Source: Pipra filicauda (Eukaryota; Chordata; Aves; Passeriformes; Pipridae). Taken from it: a DNA stretch of 64,000 nucleotides. Both the position numbers and the translations under genes were made by a program. How positions within the stretch are numbered: the first letter of the stretch is position 1; each line of letters starts with the position of its first letter. Location of the stretch: positions 744,001 to 808,000 of the forward strand of contig NW_024103707.1 in the NCBI RefSeq assembly GCF_003945595.2, written 5' to 3'. Shown here piece after piece: positions 1 through 11,943 of the stretch. The notes under the pieces are model-generated. The model searched no databases. It was not told the DNA's origin and saw only the letters and a program-made list of their open reading frames with translations.

Positions 1-27
1 CTCCCTTTTTTTTTTTTTTTTTGTCAG

Positions 28-91
28 GTCTCTGAAAACAAAAGGCGTTATATGAAAGATGGCTTTGATCTGGATCTCACTTATATTACTG
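28..91 (+). CDS. TPTE: TPTE exon: sensor-phosphatase linker
   Basis: Acceptor AG at 26-27 after a long T-run; donor GT at 92. Encodes 21 residues including [17 protein letters not shown]. The basic KRRY stretch corresponds to the phosphoinositide-binding linker that couples S4 movement to the enzyme. It ends with one base of a split Asp codon. Confidence 0.9.
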
Positions 92-3000
92 GTTTGTATA
101 AACGAATGTCACTTTGCAGCATGTTAATCCTGCTAAGCCTTGTTCTTCACTTAATGAGAGTTTGATGTGACATACAGCCAATGTTTTAGACTAAGGAAAC
201 TTATGTATGAAGTCAAACCAGGCCTACTCCTTTTTTGTGGGATTTTGAAATATGGATTCATGACTCTGGCACTGTTCTCAAGACTTAGCCCTCTGGAAGA
301 GAGTTGTACATGTTGTATGTAATGACAGAAAATCTCCTGAGGCCTAGGGAATCAGAGCTGAGAAACTATTGACTTAGAGTATTTTTGCTTCTGATTCTGT
401 GCAGACTGACATTAATGGTGTCTGATGCTTTGTGAAGCACTATTTGTCTTGCTCTAGTTATGCTAAATGTAAAGGAAAGCCTCTCAGAAATGGGTAGGTT
501 GTTCTTGTAATTAGGGTAGGAATAAGACATTTTATAAGGATGTTGCTCAATCACGTAGTTCTTACGTGTAGGGGAGCTTTCTGCTGTTACTGCTGATTGC
601 TGTCTTCTCCACAGATCGAATCATTGCGATGTCATTTCCATCTTCTGGGAAGCAGTCTTTCTACAGGAACCCCATAAAGGTAAAAATCTCATCTACCAAG
701 TTCAGTCTTTCTGAAACTCGTTTCTTTTATAGGTTCCCTCTAATTTACATGTGGGCTAGATCGTGTCAGTCCTAGTTCTGCTGGCGTGGATGGTTGGAAT
801 GACTGACTGATGGTCTCCACTGTGCTGTTTGTGTTGTAGTGCCTCAGCTAAGCCTAGTGGGATGTATCTCAGTGTGGACACATTGGTATTCCGATGCTCC
901 CATTCCTTGGGAATGCTTTGGAGAATTAAGGCAGTTCTGTCCCAGGCTAGTAATAGTGATAAGATCTATTCAGCTAAAAGTTGTTTAAAAGGTCTGCATA
1001 ATGTCCTTTTCAGAGATGCTACCTGATTTTGTAGAAACATACATAGGGTAAGGAAGATAGTTGCAGTAGTGCTTTTGTTCCAGACAAGAACCTGAGTTGG
1101 AAAGGCTTGCTTTGAACAGTCCAGGGGCTGTTCATGAATGCAGTTGCTGATCCCATGTGGGGGGTTGAGGTGGCAGTGGAAATAAGGAGTAGAGCACTAA
1201 CTACTCTGAACTCTTATCTTGTTATTGCTTAGGAAGTTGCAAGATTCTTGGACACCAAACATCCAGACCACTATAAAGTCTACAATCTCTGCAGTAAGTA
1301 TGTTTAGCTGCTGACTACATTGAAATATTGGTAAAGAGAAATGCATCTCTTCAAGGTATTCTGCTGCCAATAGCAGATCTCAAAAAATGTATATCCAATC
1401 AAAAAGTGCATATCTGTCTCTGACTACATTCTGTCTTGAATGTGGCTATTGACTGTACCAGAGCTTGCAAAGCTAATCTAATATTGTACTGAAGCTTGCA
1501 AAGGAGATACTGGATGTCTTGCAGTTTTGAATTCCTTGTTCATGCTGAAAAATTGCTTCAGTGTTCCGAAGCTCTTATTAAAAATAAAAGTTGAAAACTA
1601 AACCTGGGCTAAAACTTGAGGTAACGTTGGAGAATCTTCTAATGAAGGCTTAGAAGAATGAGGTGGAGAATAGTTAAAAGCTATTCTGTTTAGAAGTGGC
1701 TAAAAAAAATTCTTCATAATTTGAGGTTCCTGCTTCATAGCAGTGTGTCAGAGGTGGAAGCAAAGTATGTTCTAGAAGCAGTGATACTGGAAGTCATTAA
1801 AAAGTAAAACTGTCATCTGGCCAGCAGAGAGATGGATAGGGGAGGTCAGATGGGGGATGCGGTGTTAGTGGCTTTTTACCACTTTGCCTGCAGGTTGTTG
1901 CTGTGGTTGACCCTGACACTACATCAGAACACTAACTTTCAGATCCCAAGTAATCTCTCTGGAAAGGAATGACCCTCTGCACCTGGAGATAAAATTTAAG
2001 TGAGAAGTGTTAAACTAGAAGCTAAACAATCATGGCTGTAGCCAAATTACCCTACAGGTTTTTTTCATTTTGATCTTTCTATTTACACAACTGTCCTTTA
2101 GAAATTAGTATGCGCTCAAACCAGCGGTTGTGTGTCATAAACCACTTTCTTTGTTGCAATCCTCTTCCCCTTCCTGGCATAACTTCAGTTCTTTTCTTGT
2201 AGGTGAGAAAGGCTATGACCCCAAGTACTTTCACTACAGGGTGGAAAGGATATTTATTGATGACCACAATGTCCCAGCACTACAGTGAGTCTTGTCAAGA
2301 ACTACATTGCAATAGTTCTGTGTAGGTGTTTACGTTGATGCACTAATTTTCCTCTTGTTTAGGGACATGCTGAAATTCACTGGCAGTGTTCGTGAATGGA
2401 TGAGTCAAGATGAAAAGAACATCATAGCAATTCATTGTAAAGGAGGCAAAGGTAGAATTTCTCATGTGTAATCTGTGTATGCTACAAATTGCACTTCATT
2501 GTTATTATAGCTTCTTTGGTGTAAGTATGGCCCTAAACCATACTGTGAGATGGGGTTACAGTGTAACTTAACAAATTCTGCAGACACTGACTAGCAACAG
2601 TATAATACTGTGTTTAGTATTACAGAACCCATAGGATGCACTCAATCCCCTTTTCCAGATCATTGGTAAGATATTAAACAGAACTGGCCCCAGTACTGAG
2701 GCCTGCAGACACCAGTGGTGACCGACCACCACTGGATGTAACTCCGTTCACCACCACTCCCTGGGCCTGATTATCCAACCAGTTTTTCCACCCACTGAAG
2801 AGTGCATTTGTCTGAGCCATGAGCAGCCAGTTTTTGCAGGAGAATGCAGTGGGAAATGGTGTCAAAGGCTTTACTAACATCCAAGTAGGTAACATCTACA
2901 GTCTTTCCTTCATCTATTAAGCAGGTCATCTTCTCATAGAAGGAGATCATATTGGTCAAGCAGGACCTGCCCTTCATAAACCCATGCTGGCTGGGCCTGA

Positions 3001-6000
3001 TCCCCTGGTTGTCCTGTATGTGTTATGTGATGGCACTCAAGATGATCTCCTCTGTAACCTTACCCCCCTAGAATGTTCTGGGTGCTGCTGGATCTTAAGA
3101 TGCACACTGTATTAGGTGATGAAGTCTTATGGAAAAAAGGTAGTCAAAGCTACCTTATATGAGCTAACTTGCAGGTGCTATCTGCAACCAGTAGTAGTGT
3201 GGGAGCTGTTGAAATGCATAAATAACTGCAAGTAAGCCAAACTTCCCTGCAAACACATGCCAAGCACCTGCTATTACTATCTGTTAAGCAAATACTTGTT
3301 AAGGAACAGGTAGTTCCTTAACATTAAAAAAAGTTGCCCCAAGGTGAAGCTCTGTTTTAAAAGGTTTTGCAAAACTGAATGTTGAAGCTACAGCTTGAAG
3401 AACAAATGTAGGGAGGGTGACTTGACCTCTGAGATTTTAAATTAAAAACTGAAACTATACAGGATTTTCATGCTAGCAGACTTGATGGCTTCTTAGTATG
3501 GTTGTGGGAAAATAGTTGGGGCAGAGAAACAACTCTGGGACTTCTAGCATTGGGAAATGCTAGTTTATAGCCTTGTTTAGTAGAGTGCTATCCTCTATCC
3601 CCTTCTGAATGGAGAATGTAGATACTGACCAGTATCCTTAGTGTCTCTAGTAATATTACAAAGAAACGTGGGGACTGCTTTCAAGGAACAAGTTAACAAA
3701 CTGTAGTATCTTGTCTTTAACTCATTATTCTCTGAAATACAGCTACTTGACTGTCACAACTCTTGAAATAGATGAGATCACAGGAGATGACTTCACCTTC
3801 ACAAATCCCAAATACTTTTGAACTGCTCTAATTTAACTTGTCTCATACTTCTAATACAGGCAGGACTGGAACAATGGTCTGTACCTGGCTAATAGACAGT
3901 GACCAGTTTGAAAGTGCAAAGGTAAAAGCTGTTTATTTTTGTTTAGTATACAAAATGCTCCTTAGAATCTACTGAATTGGTGAAATGCAGTAATAGTCTG
4001 CAGAAAATTCTATACTAAAAAAAAGATTCAGTGAAAAATCTGTTTTAATAAAAGTTCTTGCAAATCTTGCTACTATGTAAATTCTGATGCAGTCTATTCT
4101 TGATCAGCAAGAACTGGGAAAGTAGCATTTAACAGGATACCAACTTGAAGCACTCTTATTGGAGGCGTAATAGACTAGTGCCTTGAGCAACAATGTAAAC
4201 TGTAAGTGACTTCTGAACAAACTCTACTAATGATAGTGTCACTGTTTTTAAGTGGTCTTAAACAATTTTTTTCCCCAGTCTCCCTCCAAGTAGTGTGAGG
4301 CATCAAGACTTAACTTGTCTTGACAGCCAGCAGAAAGCCCTTCTGGGGAAAGGCAGAAAGATCAGCAAGCCGCAGCCAGGACAGGTGCTTATGCTGCTTT
4401 AGTATACCAGGTCTGGTATATCAGTCTGGAGACTTGGGATGCAGAAGGCCCAGGTCACTCAAGGTAGTCTGGGCAGACTGTATTCATTTAATCACTTGTT
4501 TTCCTCAGAGTCTGGTTTGTGAAGATCTGAACTAATGTTTGGCTTTGTCTGCCACAGACCACTTGAGAAATATAGAGGGTTCTAAAGAAATTGCTTAGAA
4601 GTCATTGCTCTCCCTCACTCTTTCATGGGTTACAGATTTAATGTATCTGACTTCCGAATTAGTACTTTCTTATTCTAGTTAAAAGTCTCCTTTAGAAGGT
4701 ACCAAAACAACTGTTGCATATTTTCACTTGCATTCCCATATTGGACTTGAGTAGTGTAGTTCTAGTTTAAAATCCACTTTTCAGGAAGGGGAATAGTGGT
4801 GGGATGGATATCTTAACCCTTGAAATTTTTTTCTTGTGTAGGAAAGCTTGGACTACTTTGGGGAGAGAAGAACTGATAGAAGCACAAGTACTAAGTTTCA
4901 AGGAGTTGAAACTCCATCCCAGGTAAGCTTGAGCAGGTTCAGTGACAGTAGCCAAACCAATACTAACCTTGCGAGTGCTTGTGCTGCCCCACATCCACTG
5001 CCTTGTTTCAGAGTTGTAGGTTTCTACTACTTCCTTAACTTTCTGTACTCTTTCTTTACTCTTTCTATAAGAGTTGGAAGGCTAACAACTGATAGAGTTG
5101 CATTGCATCTTTCCCTCTCCCCTTATGCCTTTCTCTTCCTAATAACATCAAATCTGAAGTATAGTATCTAAGATAACAGAATTCTTGAGATTAGAAAAGC
5201 TTTCAGTCCAACCCCACTGTTCAAGTAGGGTGAGCTGGAAAAGGTTGCCTATGGATGTGTCTGGTCAGGTCTAGAATATCTGCACAGATGGAGACTCCAC
5301 AACATGTCTGGGCACCCTCACAGGAGCATGACACTGTAAGACAATTGGGCTGTTTATCAAGGATGTGCAGAAGCCTGCAGCCTAGCCTGCGATGGGGCCA
5401 TGGCACAGATGTGGCTGGGTGGAGGAATACATTCTCTACAGACTGTATTCACTGGGAAATACCACACAGGTTTTTTTATCTCAGACCATGGGGCTTTGCT
5501 CATATTAATTCACCGTACTGTGTGATGGAGGGGTGTGAAGTAAATCTGGTGACAGAGGTACTTTAGTTGATGGTATAAGATAGAAGTACAACTGTCCTTC
5601 AGAATGTACTTCAGTAAAATGGAAGTATCTTGTATGTTTAAACATTCAGCCTCTTAAAACTACAATATAAAAGCTCCTCACTTCTTGCTGAACTAAAAAG
5701 TACAGAATTTCTCAAAACATGGAATTTAAATGCTGATTAAAAATGTAGGTGTTAAATTTGCCTAGAGGATTGTTTGAACTGGGGAGGGGAAGGATAACAA
5801 ATGGTTTTCTTATTTTTGGGCTTTGGAGAGCTAAAAACTTAGACTGGAAGACATATTTAAATCCTACTTCTGCCTAGAATTAATCTGTGTTGGGTACAGG
5901 AGCTGCATAATGTGCCTGGTTTTTTTTTTGTGTTTACAGAGTAGGTATGTTGGGTATTATGAGATCCTGAAAAACAAGTATAACTTGAAACTCCCACCAG

Positions 6001-9000
6001 AGAGACAACTCAAAATAAAAAACCTCAAAATCCACACTATACATGGTAAGAACTCTTGAATTTGGGCATTCCTCTATCTGATAATTGTTTCCTATTACAG
6101 GCAGCTGATATCTACTGTCTCTCCTGCTAAGCCCATGATAGGAACGTAGATTTACTTGGATTTGAGAATTTAAATGACACAGAATACAGTGAAAAGTATT
6201 TTGGAGTCAGTTGCTCTTTGTTTTGCTTTCTGTGTGTCTGGTCAAATGATGGCTCACATACAACCTGCTCTGTTTTGGAAAGAGAATCACTTCAAGTTTG
6301 ACTAACTCCACATGTGGAACTGGATCCACTAATGTTTCTCAGCTTTATATACATGCCTGTTTCTGTACATGTGTACAGGTAATCTTTACATTAGCCTGTT
6401 CCACTAGTGGGATTCACTGCTACTTCAGTATACAATTTTCAACTACGGAATCCTGATTTACCTTTAGCATTTGAGTTCTCTAAAGTCTTTCGCAAGGCAG
6501 TCTGGAAAGAAGGCACTTTTGAATGGGATTGCACTTGGTTTTCATGACCATTTTTATGTTTCCAGCTAATATGGGTGCTCTAGTATAATGCAATGCTTTC
6601 TTCCTAGGAGTTGGGAAGGGCAATGGAACTGATATGAAGGTGCAGATAATAACAAGGAAGCAGGTTGTACTAGAATGTGTATGTGCCAGTCAACAAAACT
6701 GCAAGGTGAGTACTGTGAAATCTCGTCATTTGAGTCACAGAAGCTGGAAGCTGACTTACAGGTCAAAAGTGTCTTTGTACAGAAGTTGAATACTTGACAT
6801 AAAACTATCTAACTAAACGGATGAGGTAAATTCTGAGAGGATGAAAAAGCTAAGGTTTGCTAAGTCCTAGGAAAAGTAGTGGTAAGATAGTGAAGATTTC
6901 CCTAGGAGTCACTTAAATACAAATAGCTCACTCTGTCCTGAGTAGCTTAAACTGTTGGCTATTATTCTAGCACTGCTGTTGTGTTTGTATACCATGAATG
7001 AATAGCTAGGTATTGTCATGAATTGGTTCCTTGTCTCTCTGCAGTAACTTCTCATAAAAAAAACTTTATTCTGTTACCTAGCTCTTCTTTGATTCTGAAA
7101 GTGACTCTGTAGTCATTGGCTTGGAAGACTGCCCTGTTATAAGTGGTGATGTGAAAGTCAGATTTGAATCAGATTCTGTAAGTATAACAGTGTGAAGACC
7201 TTCACTTGGGTTTGGGGAGAGGCTGCAGTGCACACTGCAGCTGGGTCCTGGCTGGCTGGGTGGTGTGGGGCAGAACCTGTTTTTCCCCAGTGACTCCTGC
7301 TGTGTAGGGTGGTCTCACTGTGCACTGAGGGATGCAGCAAGTGGTGCTACTTCAGCCTAGGCAAGCAGGGGAGTCATCTGGCTGTTCATACAGCAGTGTG
7401 ATCAAGACGTCTTAGTTGAGTACCTGCTTCTAACATGAGGCTCTTACCTCATTGTATTGAGTGACCTAGTACTGAAATAATTGCAGTGAAAATAGTGATC
7501 TGTGTGTGATATTGGAATCTTCAAGTGTACTGATTCTGGCACTTAATCCTTAACAAGTCCTTAATCCTTTGTGTTTAGGATCTCCCAAAAGGCTATGATG
7601 ACTGCCCATTCTTCTTCTGGTTCAACACTTCCTTTATTGAAAATAACAGGTAAATGATCATTGTAACTGTCTCCAGATCTTAACTTCTGGTGTCTGAACT
7701 GAGCTGAAAGTTCATAAACATAGTAAAGCTGAGATAGGCTTGATGAGCCAGCTGTCTTAACTTCCAAGTTGGTACTGGTCTTTGACCCTCAGCTGTAACT
7801 TATGAGCAGGCAGCTTCTTGCACTGTGCTAAGTATTTTAAACATATGTGAGGTTTTTATCTTAAGCCACTGGACTATTTCCTCAGTGCTCTAAGCATTGT
7901 TAATGAATTTTAAGTCAAAAATCTAATGGTAACTATTCAAATCTGCCATCTTCTATTGTACGACTGCCTAAAAGGCTGGAACTCACTCAGTAGCTTAGCA
8001 GGCAAACATTAAGACCACACTTGGAAGTACTGATGCTTGGGATCCAAAGAAAGGCTCTCTTATGGCTTCTCATGTTTTTGATAAAGTTAGAAATTACTGT
8101 GGTTTTGCTTGCTGAGACTAGAACTCCTGGGAAAGCTCCAGCCAGTGAAAGTTGGACTTGTCTGTCTTGCTTGGGGAGTGATGTAGAAATGCGAGACAGG
8201 AGATCCTTATCTTCTGTCTAACCTGCTTTGACATATTTAGGCAGAGGAACAGTGAACTTGACATAGGAAATAAAATTACTGTGTTCTCCATGACTGGAAT
8301 AGAAAGGAAACAATTTTTACTGAACTGATCCTGTCAGAGTATGAGGAGAGGTAGCCTCTGGTCTGTTTGTAACTGTAAACTTAATATGCTGAACCAGCAA
8401 TGCACCTTGCTGTCTAGGTGCAGACACTCGTTAGACCAAGCCAGTGCCAGGAGAAATGTATGCCTACTGTCCGACAGCCCTGAAACATTGCCATTTTGAG
8501 AGTTTTGCTGAAGTGCTTTGTTTACTCCAGAACTAGGGAGGATGCCCCACCAGGCCTTCATTTCTCCCTTCCTGCCCAGAGAATTCTGGTAGACCTGAAG
8601 TGAACTAGGTCTGATCAGAAGTGAAACAGCTCTTAAGGCAGTACTTCTATTTCTATATCTCTAATTCAGCTATAGCTGATGTGCAAGTGCTTTTAAATGA
8701 TAACTAGACGTGAATTTAGTAAACATTAAAATTGGAGAATGTACCCGATGAAGTTGAGCACTGAATTGAATCCTTAGCTTTAGGAAGATCAATTACTAAA
8801 TTAGTGACACTCGCAACCTATCGGGAGACCTTGAGCTGAATGCAACATTAATTTTACTCTAACAGTCTTGCATTGTGGGGCTCTGGGAGGGGTGGATGTG
8901 GAACCAACCCAAAAACCCATCAGGTTGACTTTGTTTCTCAGACTATTTCAGATGCAAATTGTTGTGCAGGCATGGCTGATGTGTGTTTCAATTCAAGATC

Positions 9001-9211
9001 TGGGGCTATATTTCATATTCCAGGGCTGAGCTTGAAACTTCTGCGGATGGCTGAATGGAAAAGCATGTCTTAGGTTGTTAAGATATACTACCGAATTTTG
9101 TCTTTCAGACTTTACCTTCCCAGGAATGAGCTGGATAACCCTCACAAGTCTAAAACTTGGAAAGTCTATAGCGAGACATTTGCTGTGGAGGTGAACTTTA
9201 TTGATTCATAA
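28..9211 (+). CDS. TPTE: TPTE/TPTE2-type voltage-sensing phosphatase, 3' part (12 exons)
   Basis: Membrane phosphoinositide phosphatase of the VSP family: a voltage-sensor domain drives a PTEN-like enzyme that removes phosphates from PI(4,5)P2 and PI(3,4,5)P3 at the plasma membrane. Twelve exons (28-91, 615-679, 1233-1293, 2203-2284, 2363-2451, 3860-3921, 4842-4922, 5940-6045, 6608-6705, 7082-7177, 7579-7649, 9109-9211) join in frame to 325 residues and a TAA stop. All introns are GT-AG. The product runs from the basic linker through the phosphatase domain (about residues 20-190), with the P-loop [10 protein letters not shown] at 115-124, to a C2 domain (about 195-325). The active-site Cys (116) and Arg (122), both P-loop lysines and the Asp of IDDHN (84) are present, so an active enzyme is expected, unlike human TPTE. 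The S1-S4 sensor exons are not in the window. Family call is very secure; the choice between the names TPTE and TPTE2 is nomenclature. Confidence 0.96.
615..679 (+). CDS. TPTE: TPTE exon: start of phosphatase domain
   Basis: Encodes (D)[21 protein letters not shown], the conserved N-terminal edge of the PTEN-like domain. The acceptor CACAG precedes 615, and the donor is GTAAAA at 680. Confidence 0.95.
1233..1293 (+). CDS. TPTE: TPTE exon: phosphatase domain
   Basis: Encodes [20 protein letters not shown] plus one base of a split Ser codon, colinear with PTEN DVVRFLDSKH...IYNLC. The donor is a strong GTAAGT at 1294. Confidence 0.95.
2203..2284 (+). CDS. TPTE: TPTE exon: phosphatase domain, WPD-like loop
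   Basis: Encodes [17 protein letters not shown] followed by IDDHNVPAL. The second Asp of IDDHN aligns with the PTEN Asp92 loop. The donor GTGAGT at 2285 was chosen over a one-base later alternative because only it keeps the frame into the next exon. Confidence 0.93.
2363..2451 (+). CDS. TPTE: TPTE exon: catalytic P-loop, first half
   Basis: Encodes [19 protein letters not shown] and then [10 protein letters not shown]. It contains the catalytic Cys of the CX5R motif; the Gly-Arg of the motif is in the next exon, so the P-loop is split by an intron. Confidence 0.96.
2640..3085 (-). mobile_element. CR1 LINE internal fragment (reverse transcriptase region)
   Basis: Minus-strand translation at 2771-2977 gives [20 protein letters not shown], then [17 protein letters not shown], a classic CR1 reverse-transcriptase segment. 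A second frame nearby continues the homology, so the ORF is frameshifted. Both ends are missing, including the 3' tail. It lies in the TPTE intron between the two P-loop exons. Confidence 0.88.
3860..3921 (+). CDS. TPTE: TPTE exon: catalytic P-loop, second half
   Basis: Encodes (G)[20 protein letters not shown]. It completes [10 protein letters not shown] with the substrate-binding Arg. Donor GTAAAA at 3922. Confidence 0.95.
4842..4922 (+). CDS. TPTE: TPTE exon: phosphatase domain, TI-loop side
   Basis: Encodes [19 protein letters not shown] then QGVETPSQ; 27 complete codons. YFGERRTD and ETPSQ are VSP-family signatures. The ETPSQ segment corresponds to the PTEN TI loop (TIPSQ) that shapes substrate choice. 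Confidence 0.95.
5170..5345 (-). mobile_element. Degenerate CR1 3' fragment
   Basis: Reads like the reverse complement of a CR1 3' end: CAGTCCAACCCC, then the 'GGTTGCCTATG' and 'GGAGACTCCACAAC' segments in the expected order. It is strongly diverged and lies in the TPTE intron before the SRYVGYY exon. Confidence 0.6.
5940..6045 (+). CDS. TPTE: TPTE exon: phosphatase end and start of C2
   Basis: Encodes [20 protein letters not shown], then [15 protein letters not shown] and a split Gly codon. SRYVGYY closes the phosphatase domain; [11 protein letters not shown] begins the C2 beta-sandwich. Confidence 0.94.
6608..6705 (+). CDS. TPTE: TPTE exon: C2 domain
   Basis: Encodes (G)[18 protein letters not shown] then [14 protein letters not shown]. 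The alternating hydrophobic pattern and position after LKIHTIHG fit the C2 domain of VSPs. Donor GTGAGT at 6706. Confidence 0.93.
7082..7177 (+). CDS. TPTE: TPTE exon: C2 domain
   Basis: Encodes [20 protein letters not shown] then [12 protein letters not shown]; 32 whole codons. [12 protein letters not shown] aligns with PTEN LPVCGDIKVEF. Donor GTAAGT at 7178. Confidence 0.94.
7579..7649 (+). CDS. TPTE: TPTE exon: C2 domain
   Basis: Encodes [20 protein letters not shown] then ENN and a split Arg codon. [10 protein letters not shown] matches PTEN FHFWVNTFFI. Donor GTAAAT at 7650. Confidence 0.94.
9109..9211 (+). CDS. TPTE: TPTE terminal exon
   Basis: Encodes [20 protein letters not shown] then [13 protein letters not shown] and TAA at 9209-9211. 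The last C2 strand, FAVEVNFID, aligns with PTEN FKVKLYFTKT. There is no PDZ-ligand tail. Confidence 0.95.
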
Positions 9212-9336
9212 GGGAAATCTGAAAGAAGGGAAACATGTAAAACTCTTTCCTGGAGAATGTCTTGCTGTTTCAGTATAAAGTGATGCAGTCTAATTTTCAT
9301 GTACTTAATGTATATCTGTGTAGATACAACTTCTCA

Positions 9337-9342
9337 AATAAA
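9337..9342 (+). promoter_or_regulatory. TPTE polyadenylation signal
   Basis: AATAAA 126 bases after the stop codon, giving a short 3' UTR of roughly 150 bases. It is the first canonical hexamer after the stop. Confidence 0.75.
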
Positions 9343-11937
9343 GTTACATGAAGTTCTGTTGTGCAGGAAAATAATACTCTGAAAAGTTATTTAGTATCAG
9401 CTAACTGTCACATCATCCTTAGGAGTTTAGGTATCTCTGCATACAGGTAATTCCTGTTTCAGTAATCTAAGCTAATTGCTGGTCTTTATGCAATATCATT
9501 AACCCAAGGGTGGGTGAAGACCAGCAATCTGCATGAGACTGAAAAAATCTGACACATCTCCCTCAGCACCAGGGTTTTCCACAGATCAGTAGAATATGGG
9601 AATTTTGAGGGAGAAATATTAGTCTTCCTATGTCAGATTACTGCTGCTTGAGTAGAAGCCTTGGTATTAAACTGCTCTTCATCAGGAGTCATTGGTGTAG
9701 GGGTTTGAGCAACATGTGTCCTGGGAGCTGCCTGTGGGGGTTGGAGACTGCACAGCTGCTTTTCTACTGCTGTACCTCCCCACAAAGGGCTGCGATGGCC
9801 ACGTGCCCCAAGACTTAAGTTTGTGTCTCATCAGCTCAGGAGCATGACAGCTGCCTGGGATCACTTAGTGAGGCTTGCCTTAATATCTGCATGTGGTGGG
9901 TTTGATCTGTGCACCTGCCCATTTGAGCTAATAGTGCAAATGCTCACTGACCCCTCTTGAGCTGTACTAAGACCTGTAATTCACAACTTCCAGGAGACTT
10001 TATTCTGCTTCCAGATGTTCTCAGCAGTGCAGCTCTTCTATGGAGACTATATCTTCCTCAATGTGAAATATGTTCAGGTGTTAGCTTCTTGATTCTGTTG
10101 CTTCCTTAGTCTTTAAATTGTTAGGAACCAAGAGTGGAAGGGAAGTGATGTAGCTTTACAGTTAATGGGGTAAGCAGAGGTCACGTACCTTCCATGTGCT
10201 CACTTGGGGATAGTGGTATGAAGTACTCGTGTGGACTGAACTTTTGCTATTGTGTAATTATCTAGGACTTAGGAGCCGGGCTCTTGGAAGCTGTTTCTAT
10301 CAGCACTGTACTTCAAGTGTGGAGGCTAAAGCCTGTCTTGAATGACCAACGGAGTCCCATCACTTGTTTGCAGGCCTAGGTGCAGGATAGAGTGAGCCTG
10401 GGTCACTTAAGTACATGTAGTCCAAGCTCCTGTGTAAAACAGGCCCAGATAGAGCTGGATCACCCAATCTAGTTTAGTTCTGTGTATCTCCACAGATAGC
10501 ATTTTTCACACAGTACTTAATCTTGTAACTACTGTTTCTTCCTGGTTGGAATTTCCCTGATTCTGAGTTGTACCTGTTGCATCTTGTCCTGCCCTGTAAG
10601 CCTCTGCAAAGAGCCTGGCTCTATCCCCTCCCATGAATGAGGTAACTGTAGACTCTTCAGCCTTTTATTATGGGTGAACAAACTCTGTTTTCTCCACCAT
10701 CTGTTCTCACTGCCCTCTGCTTAACTTGCTGTAGTCTGTCACAGCCTTTCTTGTACTGGAGAACAAGAAATTGGATGTGGCATTCTGTGTCTGCTCTGAC
10801 TGATGTGAGAGGTATGAGCAGATTGTCATAACTGCCTTACCTGCTGGCTCCAGAGCCAGCTCTAGCAGCCTGCAAGGGTGTGCTGGCTTATGTTCAACTT
10901 CTGCAATGCTGTTCCCCAATCTGTGGTGTTGCTCTGGAGTTAATTGCCCCTCAAGGTTAAGAGGTGCTGGCAAGGTTAATACAACCCCTGCATCTCTGGC
11001 TTGAGAAAAGGAAGAAATACCCAGTTACGCAGTTGTGAGATCCCAGCTGCAGCACTAGAGGGCAACAGGGCAAGCAGGCATGTAAGGTCTCAGTGTCCCT
11101 ATGAATGTGCTTAGAGCTGGAAGAGGACGCCCTTTTATTACAGCTAGAAGTGGCTGATGATCAAGTTCATTTTGGCTTAGCTCAGGCAATTGGATACCGC
11201 TGTCCTAGGATGCCCTTTCTGCTAGCTGATGCCCTTTCTAGCAGTTGGCAGGGCAATTAAGGTGACACCTCTTCCTGCTTATGGAGTAAGCCTGTTTTCT
11301 CAGGTAGCAGCAGCAAAGGTTGTAACAGTAAGTCAGATTTTTCTAGCTGAAGCACATGCAGTTAAGTAAAAACTATTGTGTAAGCAAGAATGAGAAACAA
11401 AATAGCTGTTTAAGGGATATACTACATTTCTCTTGGGCCATCCAAGCACCACTGCTCAGGAGATGGTAACAACAGGTCCTGCATTCCCTGTTGCACTGAC
11501 CTTCACTGAGTTCAGGGTAGTGGACACTCATCCCTTACATATGTGAATTTGTGACTTATGCTGACTCCTGGTATTCTTCTGACGGAAACCTTATAGCCTA
11601 TATCATGGTAATGTAAAAACTTAGAAGTTGAGGTGAACCTTAATGCTAGAACTGTCTTTGGTACTAAAGAAGCAACAGGCCAAGCGCTGAACCATGGGCT
11701 TCATTTTCCATAGTAGAAGATATAAAATTAGCAGTTGTTTCACAGCACCTTGCTCTAGCTGCCCCTTTCCCTTTGGTTTTAAGGGCTTTATACATTCATT
11801 GGTTGTAAAAAGTCTTTTCCTTTAATTCTAGAGAGGTGGTGATGTTGACTCCAATCTCTCTTTGTTTCTCAGCTAGATAAGCTTGTTAAATGGTGTTGCA
11901 TAAACAATCATGAGGTACTCAGTAAATCAAATAAAAC
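9343..11937. other. Intergenic spacer between convergent TPTE and SLC25A15
   Basis: No ORF with recognisable homology and no convincing exon pattern. Apart from the degenerate CR1 at about 10.43-10.83 kb I see only unique, moderately AT-rich sequence. Confidence 0.6.
10430..10830 (-). mobile_element. Old, degenerate CR1 fragment
   Basis: Contains in order the CR1 antisense landmarks 'TTGCATCTTGTCCTG', 'AGAGCCTGGCTCTATCC', and a diverged version of the 'CTTGAACTGGGGAGCCC' region. It sits between the TPTE and SLC25A15 3' ends. Boundaries are approximate because divergence is high. Confidence 0.6.
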
Positions 11938-11943
11938 TTTATT
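11938..11943 (-). promoter_or_regulatory. Candidate SLC25A15 polyadenylation signal
   Basis: TTTATT on the plus strand, i.e. AATAAA on the minus strand, would give a 3' UTR of about 2.1 kb, consistent with the long 3' UTR of this gene in mammals. A nearer hexamer at 14015-14020, only 37 bases after the stop, is an alternative. Confidence 0.45.

Noticed and set aside
2674..2977. Minus-strand reverse-transcriptase-like ORFs as a gene
   Set aside because: They are frames of a truncated CR1 fragment with frameshifts, not a live gene.
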